DNA of 64,000 bases from Blastococcus sp. TF02A-26 (GTDB lineage Bacteria > Actinomycetota > Actinomycetes > Mycobacteriales > Geodermatophilaceae): NCBI RefSeq assembly GCF_003319125.1, contig NZ_QOHG01000014.1, positions 1 to 64,000 of the forward strand. Reading direction: 5' to 3'. Position numbers and translations under genes: made by a program. Below the pieces are notes generated by a model. It saw only the letters and a list, made by a program, of their open reading frames with translations, ran no database searches and had not been told where the DNA came from. Each line of letters starts with the position of its first letter. Positions within the stretch are counted from its first letter, which is position 1. This document shows, piece by piece, positions 42,879 to 52,172 of the stretch.

Positions 42879-42929
42879 GGCCCCCTCGCAGGGGCCCGCC
42901 GCGAGCGTGCGAGCGGTGGGGGGGTCCTT
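42879..42929 (-). repeat. Stop-codon-hugging hairpin repeat, copy B (after the thioredoxin-TPR gene)
   Basis: On the minus strand it starts immediately after the TAG at 42930-42932: AAGGACCCCCCC, the loop ACCGCTCGCACGCTCGCGGC, then GGGCCCC and GCGAGGGGGCC. This copy lacks a few bases of the left arm compared with copies A and D. It lies between convergent genes. Confidence 0.7.
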
Positions 42930-43895
42930 CTAGTAGAGGGCGATCATCAGCTGACGGCGGGCGGTCGCCACGCGGGGGTCGTCGTCGCCGACGACGGCGA
43001 ACAGCTCCACGAGGTGCTGGCGGGCGGCGTCGCGGTCGTCCCCGGCGGTGCGCCGGACGGTGTCGACCAGGCGGGCGAAGGCGCCCTCGACGTCGCCGGT
43101 GCCGAGGAGGAAGTCCGCGGCCCGGGTCTGCGCGGCGACGTCGTCGGGGGCGGCGTCGGCCAGCGCGAGCGCGTCCGGTCCGGCGGCCTCGGCGCGCTGG
43201 AAGAGCTGGACCTGTCGCAGCGCGAGACCGGCGACCGGGTGGTCGGGCTCGACGTCGAGGATCGCCTGGTAGGCGGCCTCGGCACCGGCCAGGTCGCCCT
43301 GCTCGAGGGCCGCCTCGGCCGCGTCCAGGCGCGGGTCCTCGGGCTCCTGCTCGGCCGGGCCCTCGCCGGGCACGGCGCCGCCGGTGGTCGCCCGCACCAG
43401 CTCCGTGACGAACTGGCGGGCCTGGTCCTCGGGGATCGCGCCGGTGAACTCGGCGACGAGCTGCCCCTGCCACACGGCCTTGACCGCGGGGATGCCCTGC
43501 ACGCGCAGCCCCTGGGCCAGCGCCGGGTTGGCGTCGACGTCCACCTTGGCCAGCACCCACGCGCCGCCGCCCTCGGCGGCCAGCCGCTCCAGCACCGGGG
43601 ACAGCTGCTTGCACGGGCCGCACCACTCGGCCCACAGGTCGAGCACGACCGGGACCTGGAAGGACCGGTCGAGGACCTCGCTCTGGAACGTCGCCTCGGT
43701 GACGTCGACGACCGCGGCTCCCGGGGCACCGGCCGGCGCGGCGGCGCTGGGCGGCGGCGCGGACTGGGCGCGGGCGGCGGCCTCCGACCGGGCCTTGACG
43801 GCGGCGAGGTCGACGGCGCCGGACATCGCGGCGGCCAGCTGTGCCTGCTGGGCCTGCGCGCGCGGGTCGGGGCGTCCGGGGCGAGTGGGCTGCAT
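42930..43895 (-). CDS. Thioredoxin-fold protein with C-terminal TPR region (CnoX/YbbN-like)
   Basis: 321 residues. A 55-residue Ala/Gln-rich N-terminus is followed by a thioredoxin domain with LWAEWCGPCKQLSPVL (WCGPC at 91-95), cis-proline in VQGIPAVKAVW, and a C-terminal TPR-like region (AEAALEQGDLAGAEAAYQAIL). This is the layout of CnoX/YbbN, a co-chaperone that protects proteins under oxidative stress; E. coli YbbN lacks the second cysteine, but here both are present, so redox activity is possible. No signal peptide; cytoplasmic. ATG 43895 precedes the conserved start MQPTRPGR. Confidence 0.85.
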   Translation of the reverse strand: MQPTRPGRPDPRAQAQQAQLAAAMSGAVDLAAVKARSEAAARAQSAPPPSAAAPAGAPGAAVVDVTEATFQSEVLDRSFQVPVVLDLWAEWCGPCKQLSPVLERLAAEGGGAWVLAKVDVDANPALAQGLRVQGIPAVKAVWQGQLVAEFTGAIPEDQARQFVTELVRATTGGAVPGEGPAEQEPEDPRLDAAEAALEQGDLAGAEAAYQAILDVEPDHPVAGLALRQVQLFQRAEAAGPDALALADAAPDDVAAQTRAADFLLGTGDVEGAFARLVDTVRRTAGDDRDAARQHLVELFAVVGDDDPRVATARRQLMIALY

Positions 43896-43956
43896 GACCT
43901 CGATGATCCCACTCCCGCTCCGGCCGGGTCCGCGGGTGCCCCGCGGCGGACGCGCG

Positions 43957-45429
43957 CTACGCGGCCGGGGCGGGGCGCAGCGCGGGTGCCTGCCGCAGCC
44001 CGAAGACCTCGCGCAGCGCCAGCTTGGCCGCGATGTCGCCGCACATCCCGTGCACCGCGGGCCCCGGCGGGGTCGCCGCCGAGGCGAGGTAGGTGCCCTC
44101 GATCGGGGTCTTGTAGGTGTTCCACCGCGGCACCGGCCGGGCGAGCATCTGCCGCAGCGACGCCTCGCCGTTGGAGATGTCCCCGCCCACGTGGTTGGGG
44201 TTCCACTGCTCCATCTGGCCGGCGTGCTTGGTCGCGCGGGCCACGATGGTGTCGCGGAACCCGGGGGCGAAGCGCTCGATCTGCGCCTCGATGGCCTCGG
44301 TCATGTCGACGTCGGAGCCGTGCGGCACGTGCACGTAGGCCCAGAACACGTGCTCGCCGCCGGGCGCGCGGGTGCGGTCGACGACCGTCGGCTGGACGGC
44401 GAGGACGTAGGGCTTCTCCGCGGGCCGGCCGTGGGCGGGACCGTCCTCGCCGGCGATGGTCTCGGCGAGGTTTCCGGCGACGTGGATGGTCCCGGCCCGG
44501 CGTACCTCGGGGTTGGTCCACGGCACCGGCTCGGAGAGGATCCAGTCGATCTTGAAGACGCCCGGCCCGTGCTTGTAGCGCGACACCCAGCGCCGGTAGC
44601 CGTCGTGGACGCGGTCCCCCGCCATCCGCACGAAGGCCCGCGGGGTGGTGTCCAGCAGCACCGCGGGGACGCCCTCGAACTCGCGCAGGTCGGTCACCTC
44701 GTGCCCGGTGACGAGCTCGCCGCCCTGCTGCTCGAAGGCCCGGACCATCGCGTCGGCCAGCTCCTGCGAGCCACCCTGGATCAGCGGCCAGCCGCCGTGG
44801 TGGGCGAGCATCCCGAGCAGCATGCCCAGCGCGGAGGTCAGCGGGCGGGACAGGTCGAGCATCCCGTGCGCGGCCGCCCCGGCCAGGAGCGCCTGCCCCT
44901 CCTCGGTGTCGAAGTTCCGCCGGGCCAGCCACCGCACGTTGGGCAGGCCGGTCAGCCCGAACCGCGCCACCTGCACCGGGCTGTGCAGCGGCAGCCGGCG
45001 CAGCATGCTGGTGAGGAAGAAGTCGACGACGTCCTCCTTGTGCTCCACCAGCGGCTCGAACAGCCGGCGGTAGGCGTCGCCGTCGGCGCCCAGCCCCGCC
45101 GCCGTCTCGTCCAGCGACCGGCGGGAGACCGCCGCCCGTCCGCCGTCGAGCGGATGGGCGTAGCAGATCTCCGGGTGCACGAGCGTGACGCCGCGGCTGG
45201 GCAGGTCGAACTCGCGGAAGAACGGCGAGACCGCCGCCATCGGGTGCACCGTCGAGCAGACGTCGTGGCGGACGCCGGAGGTGATGAGCTCCTCGGTGCG
45301 CATGCCGCCGCCCGGGCGCTCGGCCGCCTCGACCAGCCGGACCCGCAGGCCCGCGGCCGACAGCCGCAGGGCGGCCGCCAGCCCGTTGGGTCCCGATCCG
45401 ACGACGACGGCGTCCGGCTTGTCACTCAT
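43957..45429 (-). CDS. FAD-dependent oxidoreductase, phytoene-dehydrogenase-like
   Basis: 490 residues with an N-terminal dinucleotide-binding fold: VVVGSGPNGLAAALRLSAAG, then VEAAERPGGGMRTEELITSG, the second FAD motif typical of carotenoid desaturase/amine-oxidase-like enzymes. The C-terminal FAD-closing part is LASAATPPGPAVHGMCGD. Substrate unknown; actinobacterial members of this group are called NAD(P)/FAD-dependent oxidoreductases and are usually not in carotenoid clusters, and none is seen here. ATG 45429 is four bases after the meaB stop, with GAGGA inside the end of meaB as ribosome binding site, so it is co-translated with meaB and thiolase. Confidence 0.82.
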   Translation of the reverse strand: MSDKPDAVVVGSGPNGLAAALRLSAAGLRVRLVEAAERPGGGMRTEELITSGVRHDVCSTVHPMAAVSPFFREFDLPSRGVTLVHPEICYAHPLDGGRAAVSRRSLDETAAGLGADGDAYRRLFEPLVEHKEDVVDFFLTSMLRRLPLHSPVQVARFGLTGLPNVRWLARRNFDTEEGQALLAGAAAHGMLDLSRPLTSALGMLLGMLAHHGGWPLIQGGSQELADAMVRAFEQQGGELVTGHEVTDLREFEGVPAVLLDTTPRAFVRMAGDRVHDGYRRWVSRYKHGPGVFKIDWILSEPVPWTNPEVRRAGTIHVAGNLAETIAGEDGPAHGRPAEKPYVLAVQPTVVDRTRAPGGEHVFWAYVHVPHGSDVDMTEAIEAQIERFAPGFRDTIVARATKHAGQMEQWNPNHVGGDISNGEASLRQMLARPVPRWNTYKTPIEGTYLASAATPPGPAVHGMCGDIAAKLALREVFGLRQAPALRPAPAA

Positions 45430-45433
45430 CCGG

Positions 45434-46483
45434 TCATCCTCGCCGAGTCGGGTGGAGCTGCGCGAGCAACTCGTCGGCCGCGCGGAAGGGATCGGTCCGG
45501 CCCGCCACGACGCCGGCCGCGAGCGTGTCCAGCGCCGCGGAGCCGCGGACGTCACCCATCCGCTCGCGCAGCCCGGCCACGGCGATCGCCTCGATCTCGC
45601 GGGCCGCCCGCTCGGTGCGCCGGCGTCGGCCCTCACCGGAGGACTCCAGCCACTCGGCGTGCCGGTCGAGCTGCTCGACCACCTCGTCGATGCCGTTGTC
45701 GTCGTCCCGGCTGGCGACGGTGCGGCAGATCGGCGGCTTCCACCATCCCGGCTGGTCGTGCCGCCCGCCGAGGGACTGCATCGCCCGCAGGTCGCGGGCG
45801 GTCTGCGCGGCGCCGTCCCGGTCGGCCTTGTTGACGACGAACAGGTCGGCGATCTCGAGGATCCCGGCCTTGGCCGCCTGGATGCCGTCCCCCATGCCGG
45901 GCGCGACCAGCACCAGCGTGGTGTCGGCCAGCGAGGCGATCTCCAGCTCCGACTGCCCGACGCCGACCGTCTCGATCAGCACGACGTCGCACCCGGCGGC
46001 GTCGAGCACCCGCAGCGCCTGCGGGGTCGCCCACGACAGCCCGCCCAGGTGCCCGCGGGAGGCCATCGAGCGGATGTAGACGCCGCGGTCGCCCGCGTGG
46101 TCCTGCATCCGCACCCGGTCGCCCAGCAGCGCACCGCCGGAGAACGGCGACGACGGGTCGACCGCGAGCACCCCGACCCGCAGGTCGCGCGCCCGCAGCG
46201 CCTTGACCAGCGCGGTCGTCGTCGTCGACTTGCCGACACCCGGGGACCCGGTCAGCCCGACCACCCGGGCGGAGCCGGTGTGCGGCGCGAGCGCCGCGGC
46301 GACCTCGCGCAGCGCCGGGCTCGCGTCCTCCACGAGGGAGATCAGCCGGGCCACCGACCGGGGGTCACCCGCACGGGCACCCTCGACCAGCGCGGGGACG
46401 TCGACAGCGCGCCGGCCCCGCCTCCCCGACGGGGTGGCGGGGCCGGGCGTCTGTACTGCGGTCCCCTCGAGAGACTCCGTCAC
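45434..46483 (-). CDS. meaB: Methylmalonyl-CoA mutase-associated GTPase MeaB
   Basis: 349-residue G3E-family GTPase that gates coenzyme B12 loading and protects acyl-CoA mutases. P-loop [17 protein letters not shown], switch/Mg motif [22 protein letters not shown] (core DPSSPFSGG), [10 protein letters not shown] and the base-recognition NKAD in [10 protein letters not shown]. The GTG at 46483 overlaps the thiolase stop (GTGA). The mutase it serves is probably the MeaA-type ethylmalonyl-CoA mutase at the right edge of the window, and/or a methylmalonyl-CoA mutase outside it. Confidence 0.95.
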   Translation of the reverse strand: MTESLEGTAVQTPGPATPSGRRGRRAVDVPALVEGARAGDPRSVARLISLVEDASPALREVAAALAPHTGSARVVGLTGSPGVGKSTTTTALVKALRARDLRVGVLAVDPSSPFSGGALLGDRVRMQDHAGDRGVYIRSMASRGHLGGLSWATPQALRVLDAAGCDVVLIETVGVGQSELEIASLADTTLVLVAPGMGDGIQAAKAGILEIADLFVVNKADRDGAAQTARDLRAMQSLGGRHDQPGWWKPPICRTVASRDDDNGIDEVVEQLDRHAEWLESSGEGRRRRTERAAREIEAIAVAGLRERMGDVRGSAALDTLAAGVVAGRTDPFRAADELLAQLHPTRRG

Positions 46484-47685
46484 GCCTTCGCGGGCGCGTG
46501 CAGGATGAGAGCGTCGCCCTGGCCACCGCCGCCGCACAGCGCGGCGGCGCCGACCGTGCCACCGCGGCGGCGCAGCTCCAGCGCGACGTCGAGCACGACG
46601 CGGGCGCCGCTCATGCCGACCGGGTGGCCCAGGGCGATCGCGCCACCGTTGGGGTTCACCTTCTCGGGGTCGATGCCGAGTTCGCGGGTGGAGACGATCG
46701 CGACGGCGGCGAAGGCCTCGTTGAGCTCGACGACATCGAGGTCCTTGGGGTCGATGCCCTCGCGCGCGCAGGCCTTCTGGATCGCCCGCGACGGCTGCGA
46801 CTGCAGCGTGGCGTCCGGCCCGGCGACGACGCCGTGTGCACCGATCTCGGCGATGGGCTCGATGCCCAGCTCGGCCGCCTTCGCCGCGCTCATGACCACG
46901 ACCGCGCAGGCGCCGTCGGAGATCTGCGACGCGGTGCCGGCGGTGATCGTGCCGTCCTTGGCGAAGGCGGGCTTCAGCTTGGCCAGGCTCGCCGCGGTGG
47001 TGTCGGGACGGATGCCCTCGTCCTCGGTGAACTCGATCGGGTCGCCCTTGCGCTGCGGGATGAGCACCGGGGTGATCGACTCGGCGAAGACGCCGTCCTT
47101 GTGCGACCGAGCGGCCTTCTGGTGGCTGGCCGCGGCGAACTCGTCCTGCTCCTCGCGGGTCAGGTCGTACCGGGAGTTGGCCTTCTCGGTCAGCTCGCCC
47201 ATGGCCACCTGGTCGAAGGTGTCCGACAGACCGTCGTGGGCCATCGAGTCGATCAGCTTGGTGTCACCGAACTTCGTGCCCGTCCGGCCGTTGGCCAGCA
47301 GGTGCGGGGCCTGGGTCATCGACTCCATGCCACCGGCGACGACGACGTCGTACTCGCCGGCGCGGATGAGCTGGTCGGCCATCGCGATGGCGCTCAGGCC
47401 CGAGAGGCAGACCTTGTTGATCGTCAGCGAGGGCACCGACATCGGGATGCCGCCCTTGACCGCGGCGGGGCGGGCCGGGTTCTGGCCGGCACCGGCCTGG
47501 ATGACCTGGCCCATGATCACGTACTCCACCTGGTCGCCGGAGATGCCGGCCCGCTCCAGCGCGGCCTTGATGGCGACGCCACCGAGGTCGGCGGCGGAGA
47601 AGTCCTTGAGGCCGCCGAGCAGCCGGCCCATGGGGGTGCGCGCGCCGCTGACGATGACCGAACGGGGCTGGGTGGACGAGCTCAT
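46480..47685 (-). CDS. Acetyl-CoA C-acetyltransferase (thiolase)
   Basis: 401-residue thiolase, biosynthetic or beta-oxidation type. Active-site Cys in [14 protein letters not shown], the His in [17 protein letters not shown], and the second Cys in [26 protein letters not shown] is typical of acetoacetyl-CoA thiolases (PhaA/AtoB). ATG 47685 has GGAGG six bases upstream. First gene of a unit with meaB and the FAD oxidoreductase. In the ethylmalonyl-CoA pathway it makes acetoacetyl-CoA from two acetyl-CoA. Confidence 0.95.
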   Translation of the reverse strand: MSSSTQPRSVIVSGARTPMGRLLGGLKDFSAADLGGVAIKAALERAGISGDQVEYVIMGQVIQAGAGQNPARPAAVKGGIPMSVPSLTINKVCLSGLSAIAMADQLIRAGEYDVVVAGGMESMTQAPHLLANGRTGTKFGDTKLIDSMAHDGLSDTFDQVAMGELTEKANSRYDLTREEQDEFAAASHQKAARSHKDGVFAESITPVLIPQRKGDPIEFTEDEGIRPDTTAASLAKLKPAFAKDGTITAGTASQISDGACAVVVMSAAKAAELGIEPIAEIGAHGVVAGPDATLQSQPSRAIQKACAREGIDPKDLDVVELNEAFAAVAIVSTRELGIDPEKVNPNGGAIALGHPVGMSGARVVLDVALELRRRGGTVGAAALCGGGGQGDALILHAPAKA

Positions 47686-47908
47686 GCGGGGCCTCCAGGT
47701 GCGCCGGGCGCCGACGCTGGCGACCGGGTCAGTGCGGGCCGGCGGAGCGGCGGGTGCCGCCGAGAACCGGGTGGGCTGCGACGAAGGATAGGACGCCCGG
47801 TGCAACGAGGGGACCGGGCGGACGGCCACTGTCGCCTGCGCCACACCCGTACGGGCGGCCGCGCTCCCCCGACCTGACGTCTGGGACGTCCTACGGCAGG
47901 ATGCCGCC

Positions 47909-48364
47909 GTGACCGAGACCCAGACCGGCCTGCCCGCGGAGCTGTTCACCACGATCGACCACGTGGGCATCGCCGTCCCCGACCTGGACGAGGCCCTCGC
48001 CTTCTACGCGAAGAACTTCAACGTGCACTCGGTGCACGAGGAGGTCAACGAGGAGCAGGGCGTCCGGGAGGCCATGCTCGCCGTCGGCGACGGCGACACC
48101 CGCATCCAGCTGCTCGCGCCGCTGACCCCCGAGTCGACGATCGCCAAGTTCATCGGGCGCTCCGGCCCCGGGCTCCAGCAGCTGGCGTTCCGCGTGGACG
48201 ACGTCGAGGCGGTGAGCCAGACCCTGCGCGAGCGCGGGCTGCGCCTGCTCTACGACGCCCCCAAGCGCGGCACGTCGGACAGCCGGGTCAACTTCGTCCA
48301 CCCCAAGGACGCCGGCGGCGTGCTCGTCGAGCTCGTCCAGCCGGCCGCGAGCCCGGCGCACTGA
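47909..48364 (+). CDS. mce: Methylmalonyl-CoA (ethylmalonyl-CoA) epimerase
   Basis: 151-residue vicinal-oxygen-chelate protein. Typical pattern [47 protein letters not shown] and [15 protein letters not shown], with metal ligands His19-type in DHVGIAV and Glu in LVELVQP. It converts (S)- to (R)-methylmalonyl-CoA and, in the ethylmalonyl-CoA route, epimerises the Ccr product for the mutase. GTG 47909; CAGGAT lies six bases upstream, which may be a weak Shine-Dalgarno (AGGA) or a -10. It is divergent from the thiolase operon (223-base gap). Confidence 0.95.
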   Translation: MTETQTGLPAELFTTIDHVGIAVPDLDEALAFYAKNFNVHSVHEEVNEEQGVREAMLAVGDGDTRIQLLAPLTPESTIAKFIGRSGPGLQQLAFRVDDVEAVSQTLRERGLRLLYDAPKRGTSDSRVNFVHPKDAGGVLVELVQPAASPAH

Positions 48365-48380
48365 GCGCGCGCCCGAGGGG

Positions 48381-49190
48381 TCAGCGAGGCCAGACCACCG
48401 GGAACAGCGGGTGGTCCAGCTCCGCGCCGGCGGGCAGCTCGTCGGCCAGCCCCTCGAAGGGCGGCGACGTCCGCCACGGTCGCGGTGCGTGCCGCGCGTC
48501 GGCGGAGAGATAGCGCAGCGACAGCACCCGGCGGCGACCGGGGAACGGGAAACCGGGAGCGCCGTGCACCGTCAGGAAGTCGAAGAAGACCGCGTCGCCG
48601 GGCTCCAGCTCGAAGGCGCGGACGTCGAAGGCCGCACGGTCGGCGTCCACGTCGGGCAGCTCGGCCAGCGACCCCTCGGGGAACCAGCGCGCCTCGCCGG
48701 TCAGGAAGGTCCGTGGCATCAGCCAGGGCCCGGCGTGGGTGCCTGCCACGAGCTCGAGGCTGCCGGCGGCCGGGACGGGGTCGACGGGGATCCACGCGCT
48801 GACGCCGCGGCCGTCCACGTTGTAGTAGGGCTGGTCCTGGTGCCAGGGCGTGCGCTGGGCCGTTCCGCCCTCCTTGACCAGCACGTGGTCGTGGTAGAGC
48901 CGCACCTCGGGGCTGCGCAGCAGCGCGGCGGCGATCCCGGGGACCCGCGAGTGTCGCGCCAGCTCCGCGATCTCCGGGACGTCGCCCCAGCGGCAGAAGT
49001 CCTCGACGAACCGGCCGGGGTCGTCGTCCCCGCTGGCCACCAGCGCCAGTCCGCTCGGCCGGCGCAGGCCCGCCTCGATCGCCGCCTCCGCCCGGGCCAC
49101 CTCCGCGGGGTCGAACACGCCGCGGACGCAGACCACCCCGTCGCGGGCGAACTGCGCCACCTGGTCCGGGCTCACCACGGCCGTGTCCAC
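48381..49190 (-). CDS. Phytanoyl-CoA dioxygenase (PhyH) family protein
   Basis: 269-residue Fe(II)/2-oxoglutarate-dependent oxygenase-like protein. Metal ligands: HxD in TPWHQDQPYYNVDGRG and the distal His in FFDFLTVHGAPGFPF, with an Arg in the following RRRVLSLRY for 2-oxoglutarate. The start MDTAVVSPDQVAQFARDGVVCVRGVF is the usual PhyH beginning. The substrate is unknown (family members hydroxylate fatty acyl-CoAs, secondary metabolites or osmolytes). GTG 49190 has TAGGCT six bases upstream, so it is probably leaderless. It is divergent from ccr over a 138-base gap and convergent with mce. Confidence 0.8.
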   Translation of the reverse strand: MDTAVVSPDQVAQFARDGVVCVRGVFDPAEVARAEAAIEAGLRRPSGLALVASGDDDPGRFVEDFCRWGDVPEIAELARHSRVPGIAAALLRSPEVRLYHDHVLVKEGGTAQRTPWHQDQPYYNVDGRGVSAWIPVDPVPAAGSLELVAGTHAGPWLMPRTFLTGEARWFPEGSLAELPDVDADRAAFDVRAFELEPGDAVFFDFLTVHGAPGFPFPGRRRVLSLRYLSADARHAPRPWRTSPPFEGLADELPAGAELDHPLFPVVWPR

Positions 49191-49196
49191 GACCGC

Positions 49197-49202
49197 AGCC
49201 TA
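49197..49202 (-). promoter_or_regulatory. -10 hexamer TAGGCT of a leaderless promoter (PhyH gene)
   Basis: TAGGCT on the minus strand six bases before GTG 49190; same hexamer as at the FHA gene. Confidence 0.45.
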
Positions 49203-49260
49203 GGGAACGGGTCCTCCCGGGAAGTGGCGTACGTCGCCCGTTCCCGCCTCGCCCCGCTCA

Positions 49261-49274
49261 CTACTCGTCAGTAA
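49261..49274. promoter_or_regulatory. Candidate operator CTAC-TCGTCA-GTAA upstream of ccr
   Basis: TACT and AGTA (49262-49265 and 49270-49273) are inverted; read on the minus strand the site is TTAC-TGACGA-GTAG, matching the elements before etfBA and the 3-hydroxyacyl-CoA dehydrogenase gene. It is 55-68 bases before the ccr start and overlaps a TAACAT -10-like hexamer (49272-49277). Confidence 0.45.
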
Positions 49275-49328
49275 CATCTGCCCCCACCGCACCCGCTCCT
49301 CCGAGCCGACGAAGACCCGGGAGACACC

Positions 49329-50660
49329 GTGGACCAGATCAGGGACGCCATCCTCGCCGACCAGCTGAGCGACATCGGGGGGCTGCCGGTACCGGAGTCC
49401 TACCGCGCCGTCGTCGTCCGCAAGGACGAGCAGAACATGTTCGAGGGCATGGCCACGCGGGACAAGGACCCGCGCAAGTCGCTGCACGTGCAGGAGGTCG
49501 CGACCCCCGAGCTCGGCCCGGGCGAGGCGATCGTCGCGGTCATGGCCTCCTCGGTGAACTACAACACCGTGTGGACCTCGATCTTCGAGCCCGTCTCCAC
49601 CTTCGGGTTCCTCGAGCGCTACGGCCGGGTCTCCGAGCTGACCAAGCGGCACGACCTGCCCTACCACGTGGTGGGCTCCGACCTCGCCGGCGTCGTCCTG
49701 AAGGTCGGCCCCGGGGTGAACAAGTGGAAGGCCGGCGACGAGGTCGTCGCCCACTGCCTCTCGGTCGAGCTCGAGGACCCGGCGGGCCACGACGACACGA
49801 TGATGGACCCGCAGCAGCGGATCTGGGGCTTCGAGACCAACTTCGGCGGCCTGGCCGAGCTGGCGCTGGTGAAGAGCAACCAGCTGATGCCCAAGCCGGC
49901 GCACCTGTCCTGGGAGGAGGCCGCCAGCCCGGGGCTGGTCAACTCCACCGCCTACCGGCAGCTGGTCAGCAAGAACGGCGCCAACATGAAGCAGGGCGAC
50001 ACCGTCCTCATCTGGGGCGCCTCCGGCGGGCTGGGCTCCTACGCCACGCAGATGGCCCTCAACGGCGGCGCCATCCCCGTCTGCGTGGTCAGCAGCCCGG
50101 AGAAGGCCGAGATCGTCCGCAAGATGGGCGCCGAGCTGGTCATCGACCGCTCCGCCGAGCAGTACAGGTTCTGGAAGGACGAGCAGACCCAGGACCCCAA
50201 GGAGTGGCAGCGGTTCGGCAAGAAGATCCGCGAGCTCACCGGTGGTGAGGACGTCGACATCGTCTTCGAGCACCCCGGCCGGGAGACCTTCGGCGCCAGT
50301 GTCTACGTGGCCAAGAAGGGCGGCACGATCATCACCTGCGCCTCCACCACCGGTTACCTGCACGAGTACGACAACCGGTACCTGTGGATGAACCTGAAGA
50401 AGATCCTCAGCTCCCACTTCGCGAACTACAAGGAGGCGTGGGAGGCCAACCGGCTCATCGACAAGGGCCTCATCCACCCGACGCTGTCGAAGGTTTACCC
50501 GATGGAGGAGGTCGGCCAGGCCGCCCTCGACGTCCACCGCAACGCCCACCAGGGCAAGGTCGGCGTCCTCACCCTCGCCCCCGAGGAGGGTCTCGGCGTC
50601 AAGGACACCGAGAAGCGCGAGAAGCACATCGAGGCGATCAACCGCTTCCGCGGCGTCTGA
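49329..50660 (+). CDS. ccrA: Crotonyl-CoA carboxylase/reductase
   Basis: 443-residue zinc-free medium-chain reductase that carboxylates crotonyl-CoA to ethylmalonyl-CoA with NADPH, the key step of the ethylmalonyl-CoA pathway and also a source of polyketide extender units. Signatures: VPESYRAVVVRKDEQNMFEGM, SSVNYNTVWTSIFEPVSTF (the CO2-site NYNTVW), VVGSDLAGVVLKVGPGVN, nucleotide loop WGASGGLGSYATQMAL and VFEHPGRETFGASVYVAKKGG. GTG 49329 with GGGAG just upstream. Transcription appears isolated: operator-like repeat upstream, 13-base-pair terminator downstream. Confidence 0.96.
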   Translation: MDQIRDAILADQLSDIGGLPVPESYRAVVVRKDEQNMFEGMATRDKDPRKSLHVQEVATPELGPGEAIVAVMASSVNYNTVWTSIFEPVSTFGFLERYGRVSELTKRHDLPYHVVGSDLAGVVLKVGPGVNKWKAGDEVVAHCLSVELEDPAGHDDTMMDPQQRIWGFETNFGGLAELALVKSNQLMPKPAHLSWEEAASPGLVNSTAYRQLVSKNGANMKQGDTVLIWGASGGLGSYATQMALNGGAIPVCVVSSPEKAEIVRKMGAELVIDRSAEQYRFWKDEQTQDPKEWQRFGKKIRELTGGEDVDIVFEHPGRETFGASVYVAKKGGTIITCASTTGYLHEYDNRYLWMNLKKILSSHFANYKEAWEANRLIDKGLIHPTLSKVYPMEEVGQAALDVHRNAHQGKVGVLTLAPEEGLGVKDTEKREKHIEAINRFRGV

Positions 50661-50669
50661 CACCTGCGC

Positions 50670-50700
50670 GGGGAGGTGCCCCTCCGCGGGGCACCTCCCC
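50670..50700 (+). terminator. Terminator of ccr
   Basis: GGGGAGGTGCCCC (50670-50682) and its exact complement at 50688-50700, five-base loop, nine bases after the stop codon. Confidence 0.85.
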
Positions 50701-50793
50701 TGCCAGGTCCGCGTTCTATCGTCGAGGCACGGCTCCCGGGCCGGGCCCGGACCGACACGCCGACGAGCCCCGAGACTCTGCGAGGATGACCGC

Positions 50794-52104
50794 ATGACCG
50801 ATCCCCGCCGCGACCTGATGCGCGAGGCCCAGCACTCGTTCGACGTGGTCCTGCGGGGCTTCGACCGACACCAGGTCGCGGAGACGATCGAACGGCTCGA
50901 GGCCGACATCCGCGTCGCCCTCGCCGACCGCGACGCCGCGATGGCCCGATCGACCGACCTCGCCGGCCAGTTGCAGGCCATGCACGCGGAGATCGACCAG
51001 CTGCGCCGCAAGGCCGCCAGCGCCGGTCCGACGACGTTCGAGAACATGAGCGAGCGGATCTCGCACATGCTCCGGCTGGCCGAGGAGGAGGCCGCGGAGA
51101 TCCGGCAGGCCGCCCAGCAGGAGGCCCAGGCCCTGCGCGAGCAGACCGCGGCCGAGGAGCGGGCGATGCTCGAGCGGCACGCGGCCGGGCAGGCCGAGGT
51201 CGAGCGGCTGCTCGCCGAGGCACGGCAGAACGCCGAGCAGATCGCCAGCAAGGCGCAGATCCGCGCCGACGAGCTCGTCGCCAAGGCGCAGGAGAAGGTC
51301 GCCCGGCTCGACGCCGAGTCGCAGGCCCGCCGCGCCAAGGTCGAGGAGGACTTCGAGCTCACCCAGCGCGCGCGGCGCACTGAGGCGGCGCGGCTCGAGG
51401 AGGAGCGCGACCGCGCCTCGACCGAGGCCGCTCGCCAGCGCGTGGCTGCGGCGGAGAAGCACGCCGCGCAGCTGGTCAGCGAGGCGGAGGCCGCCGCGCA
51501 GGCCATCCGGAACGTCCGTGACGAGCTGACCGGTCGGCTGCTCGAGGCCCGCCGGCTGCTCGGCTCGCTCCCCGACCTCGGTGACCGTCCGCCCGGGCAG
51601 CCCGCCCAGAACCAGCCCGCCCAGAACCAGCAGGCCCAGAACCAGCCGCCGACGGGTTCGACGCAGCCACAGCGCGAGCCGGCTCCCGGCGCCGGGGAGG
51701 CCGTCGCCGCGCGCCAGCCCGTCCGTCCGCCGGCGCCGCCGACCCAGCCCGCCGTCCAGCGCGGCGGGGCGCACCGCACGCAGACCGGCGCGCAGCCGGC
51801 GGTGACCCCGCAGGGCCCGACCACCCAGGTCGCCATGCAGACCGTCGGCGGTGACCAGGTGAGCGCTCCCCCGGCCCAGCAGACCCAGGTCATCCGTCCG
51901 GTCAGCGGCCCGCAGCCGGCCGTCCGCCCGCAGGGCGCCCCCGGCTCGCGCCCGGCGGACCCGCCGACGCTGGTGCAGCCGGCGGTCTCGGTCGCCGACG
52001 TCGCCGCCGACGCGCAGAAGACGGCCGACGGCGCGCAGAAGCGGACCGAGGGCCGTCCCCAGGACGCCGAGGACGAGGCCACCGCACCCGCCGCTCGCCG
52101 CTGA
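50794..52104 (+). CDS. DivIVA-like coiled-coil protein
   Basis: 436 residues. The N-terminus RREAQHSFDVVLRGFDRHQVAETIERLE-type segment (core FDVVLRGFDRHQV) is the DivIVA/GpsB-like membrane-curvature domain. It is followed by about 220 residues of continuous heptad coiled coil (AEEEAAEIRQAAQQEAQALREQ and onward) and a 170-residue disordered Pro/Gln-rich C-terminus that contains repeats of PAQNQ. This resembles polar-growth and septal scaffolds (Wag31, Scy/FilP-like) but is not the canonical Wag31. A role in cell shape or division is inferred from the family. ATG 50794 follows GAGGA. It is followed by membrane, DUF4397 and sortase genes on the same strand. Confidence 0.78.
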   Translation: MTDPRRDLMREAQHSFDVVLRGFDRHQVAETIERLEADIRVALADRDAAMARSTDLAGQLQAMHAEIDQLRRKAASAGPTTFENMSERISHMLRLAEEEAAEIRQAAQQEAQALREQTAAEERAMLERHAAGQAEVERLLAEARQNAEQIASKAQIRADELVAKAQEKVARLDAESQARRAKVEEDFELTQRARRTEAARLEEERDRASTEAARQRVAAAEKHAAQLVSEAEAAAQAIRNVRDELTGRLLEARRLLGSLPDLGDRPPGQPAQNQPAQNQQAQNQPPTGSTQPQREPAPGAGEAVAARQPVRPPAPPTQPAVQRGGAHRTQTGAQPAVTPQGPTTQVAMQTVGGDQVSAPPAQQTQVIRPVSGPQPAVRPQGAPGSRPADPPTLVQPAVSVADVAADAQKTADGAQKRTEGRPQDAEDEATAPAARR

Positions 52105-52172
52105 CCCACCGCCGACCGCCCCCCGGTCGGCTCGCCCCATCGCGACCCGACCGGCCGCGCTACGGAGGAACC

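Noticed and set aside
45430-50793. NAGGAT hexamers six bases before starts (FAD oxidoreductase, DivIVA-like gene) as -10 boxes
   Set aside because: GAGGA at this distance is a normal Shine-Dalgarno, and the FAD gene is inside an operon, so these were not counted as leaderless promoters.
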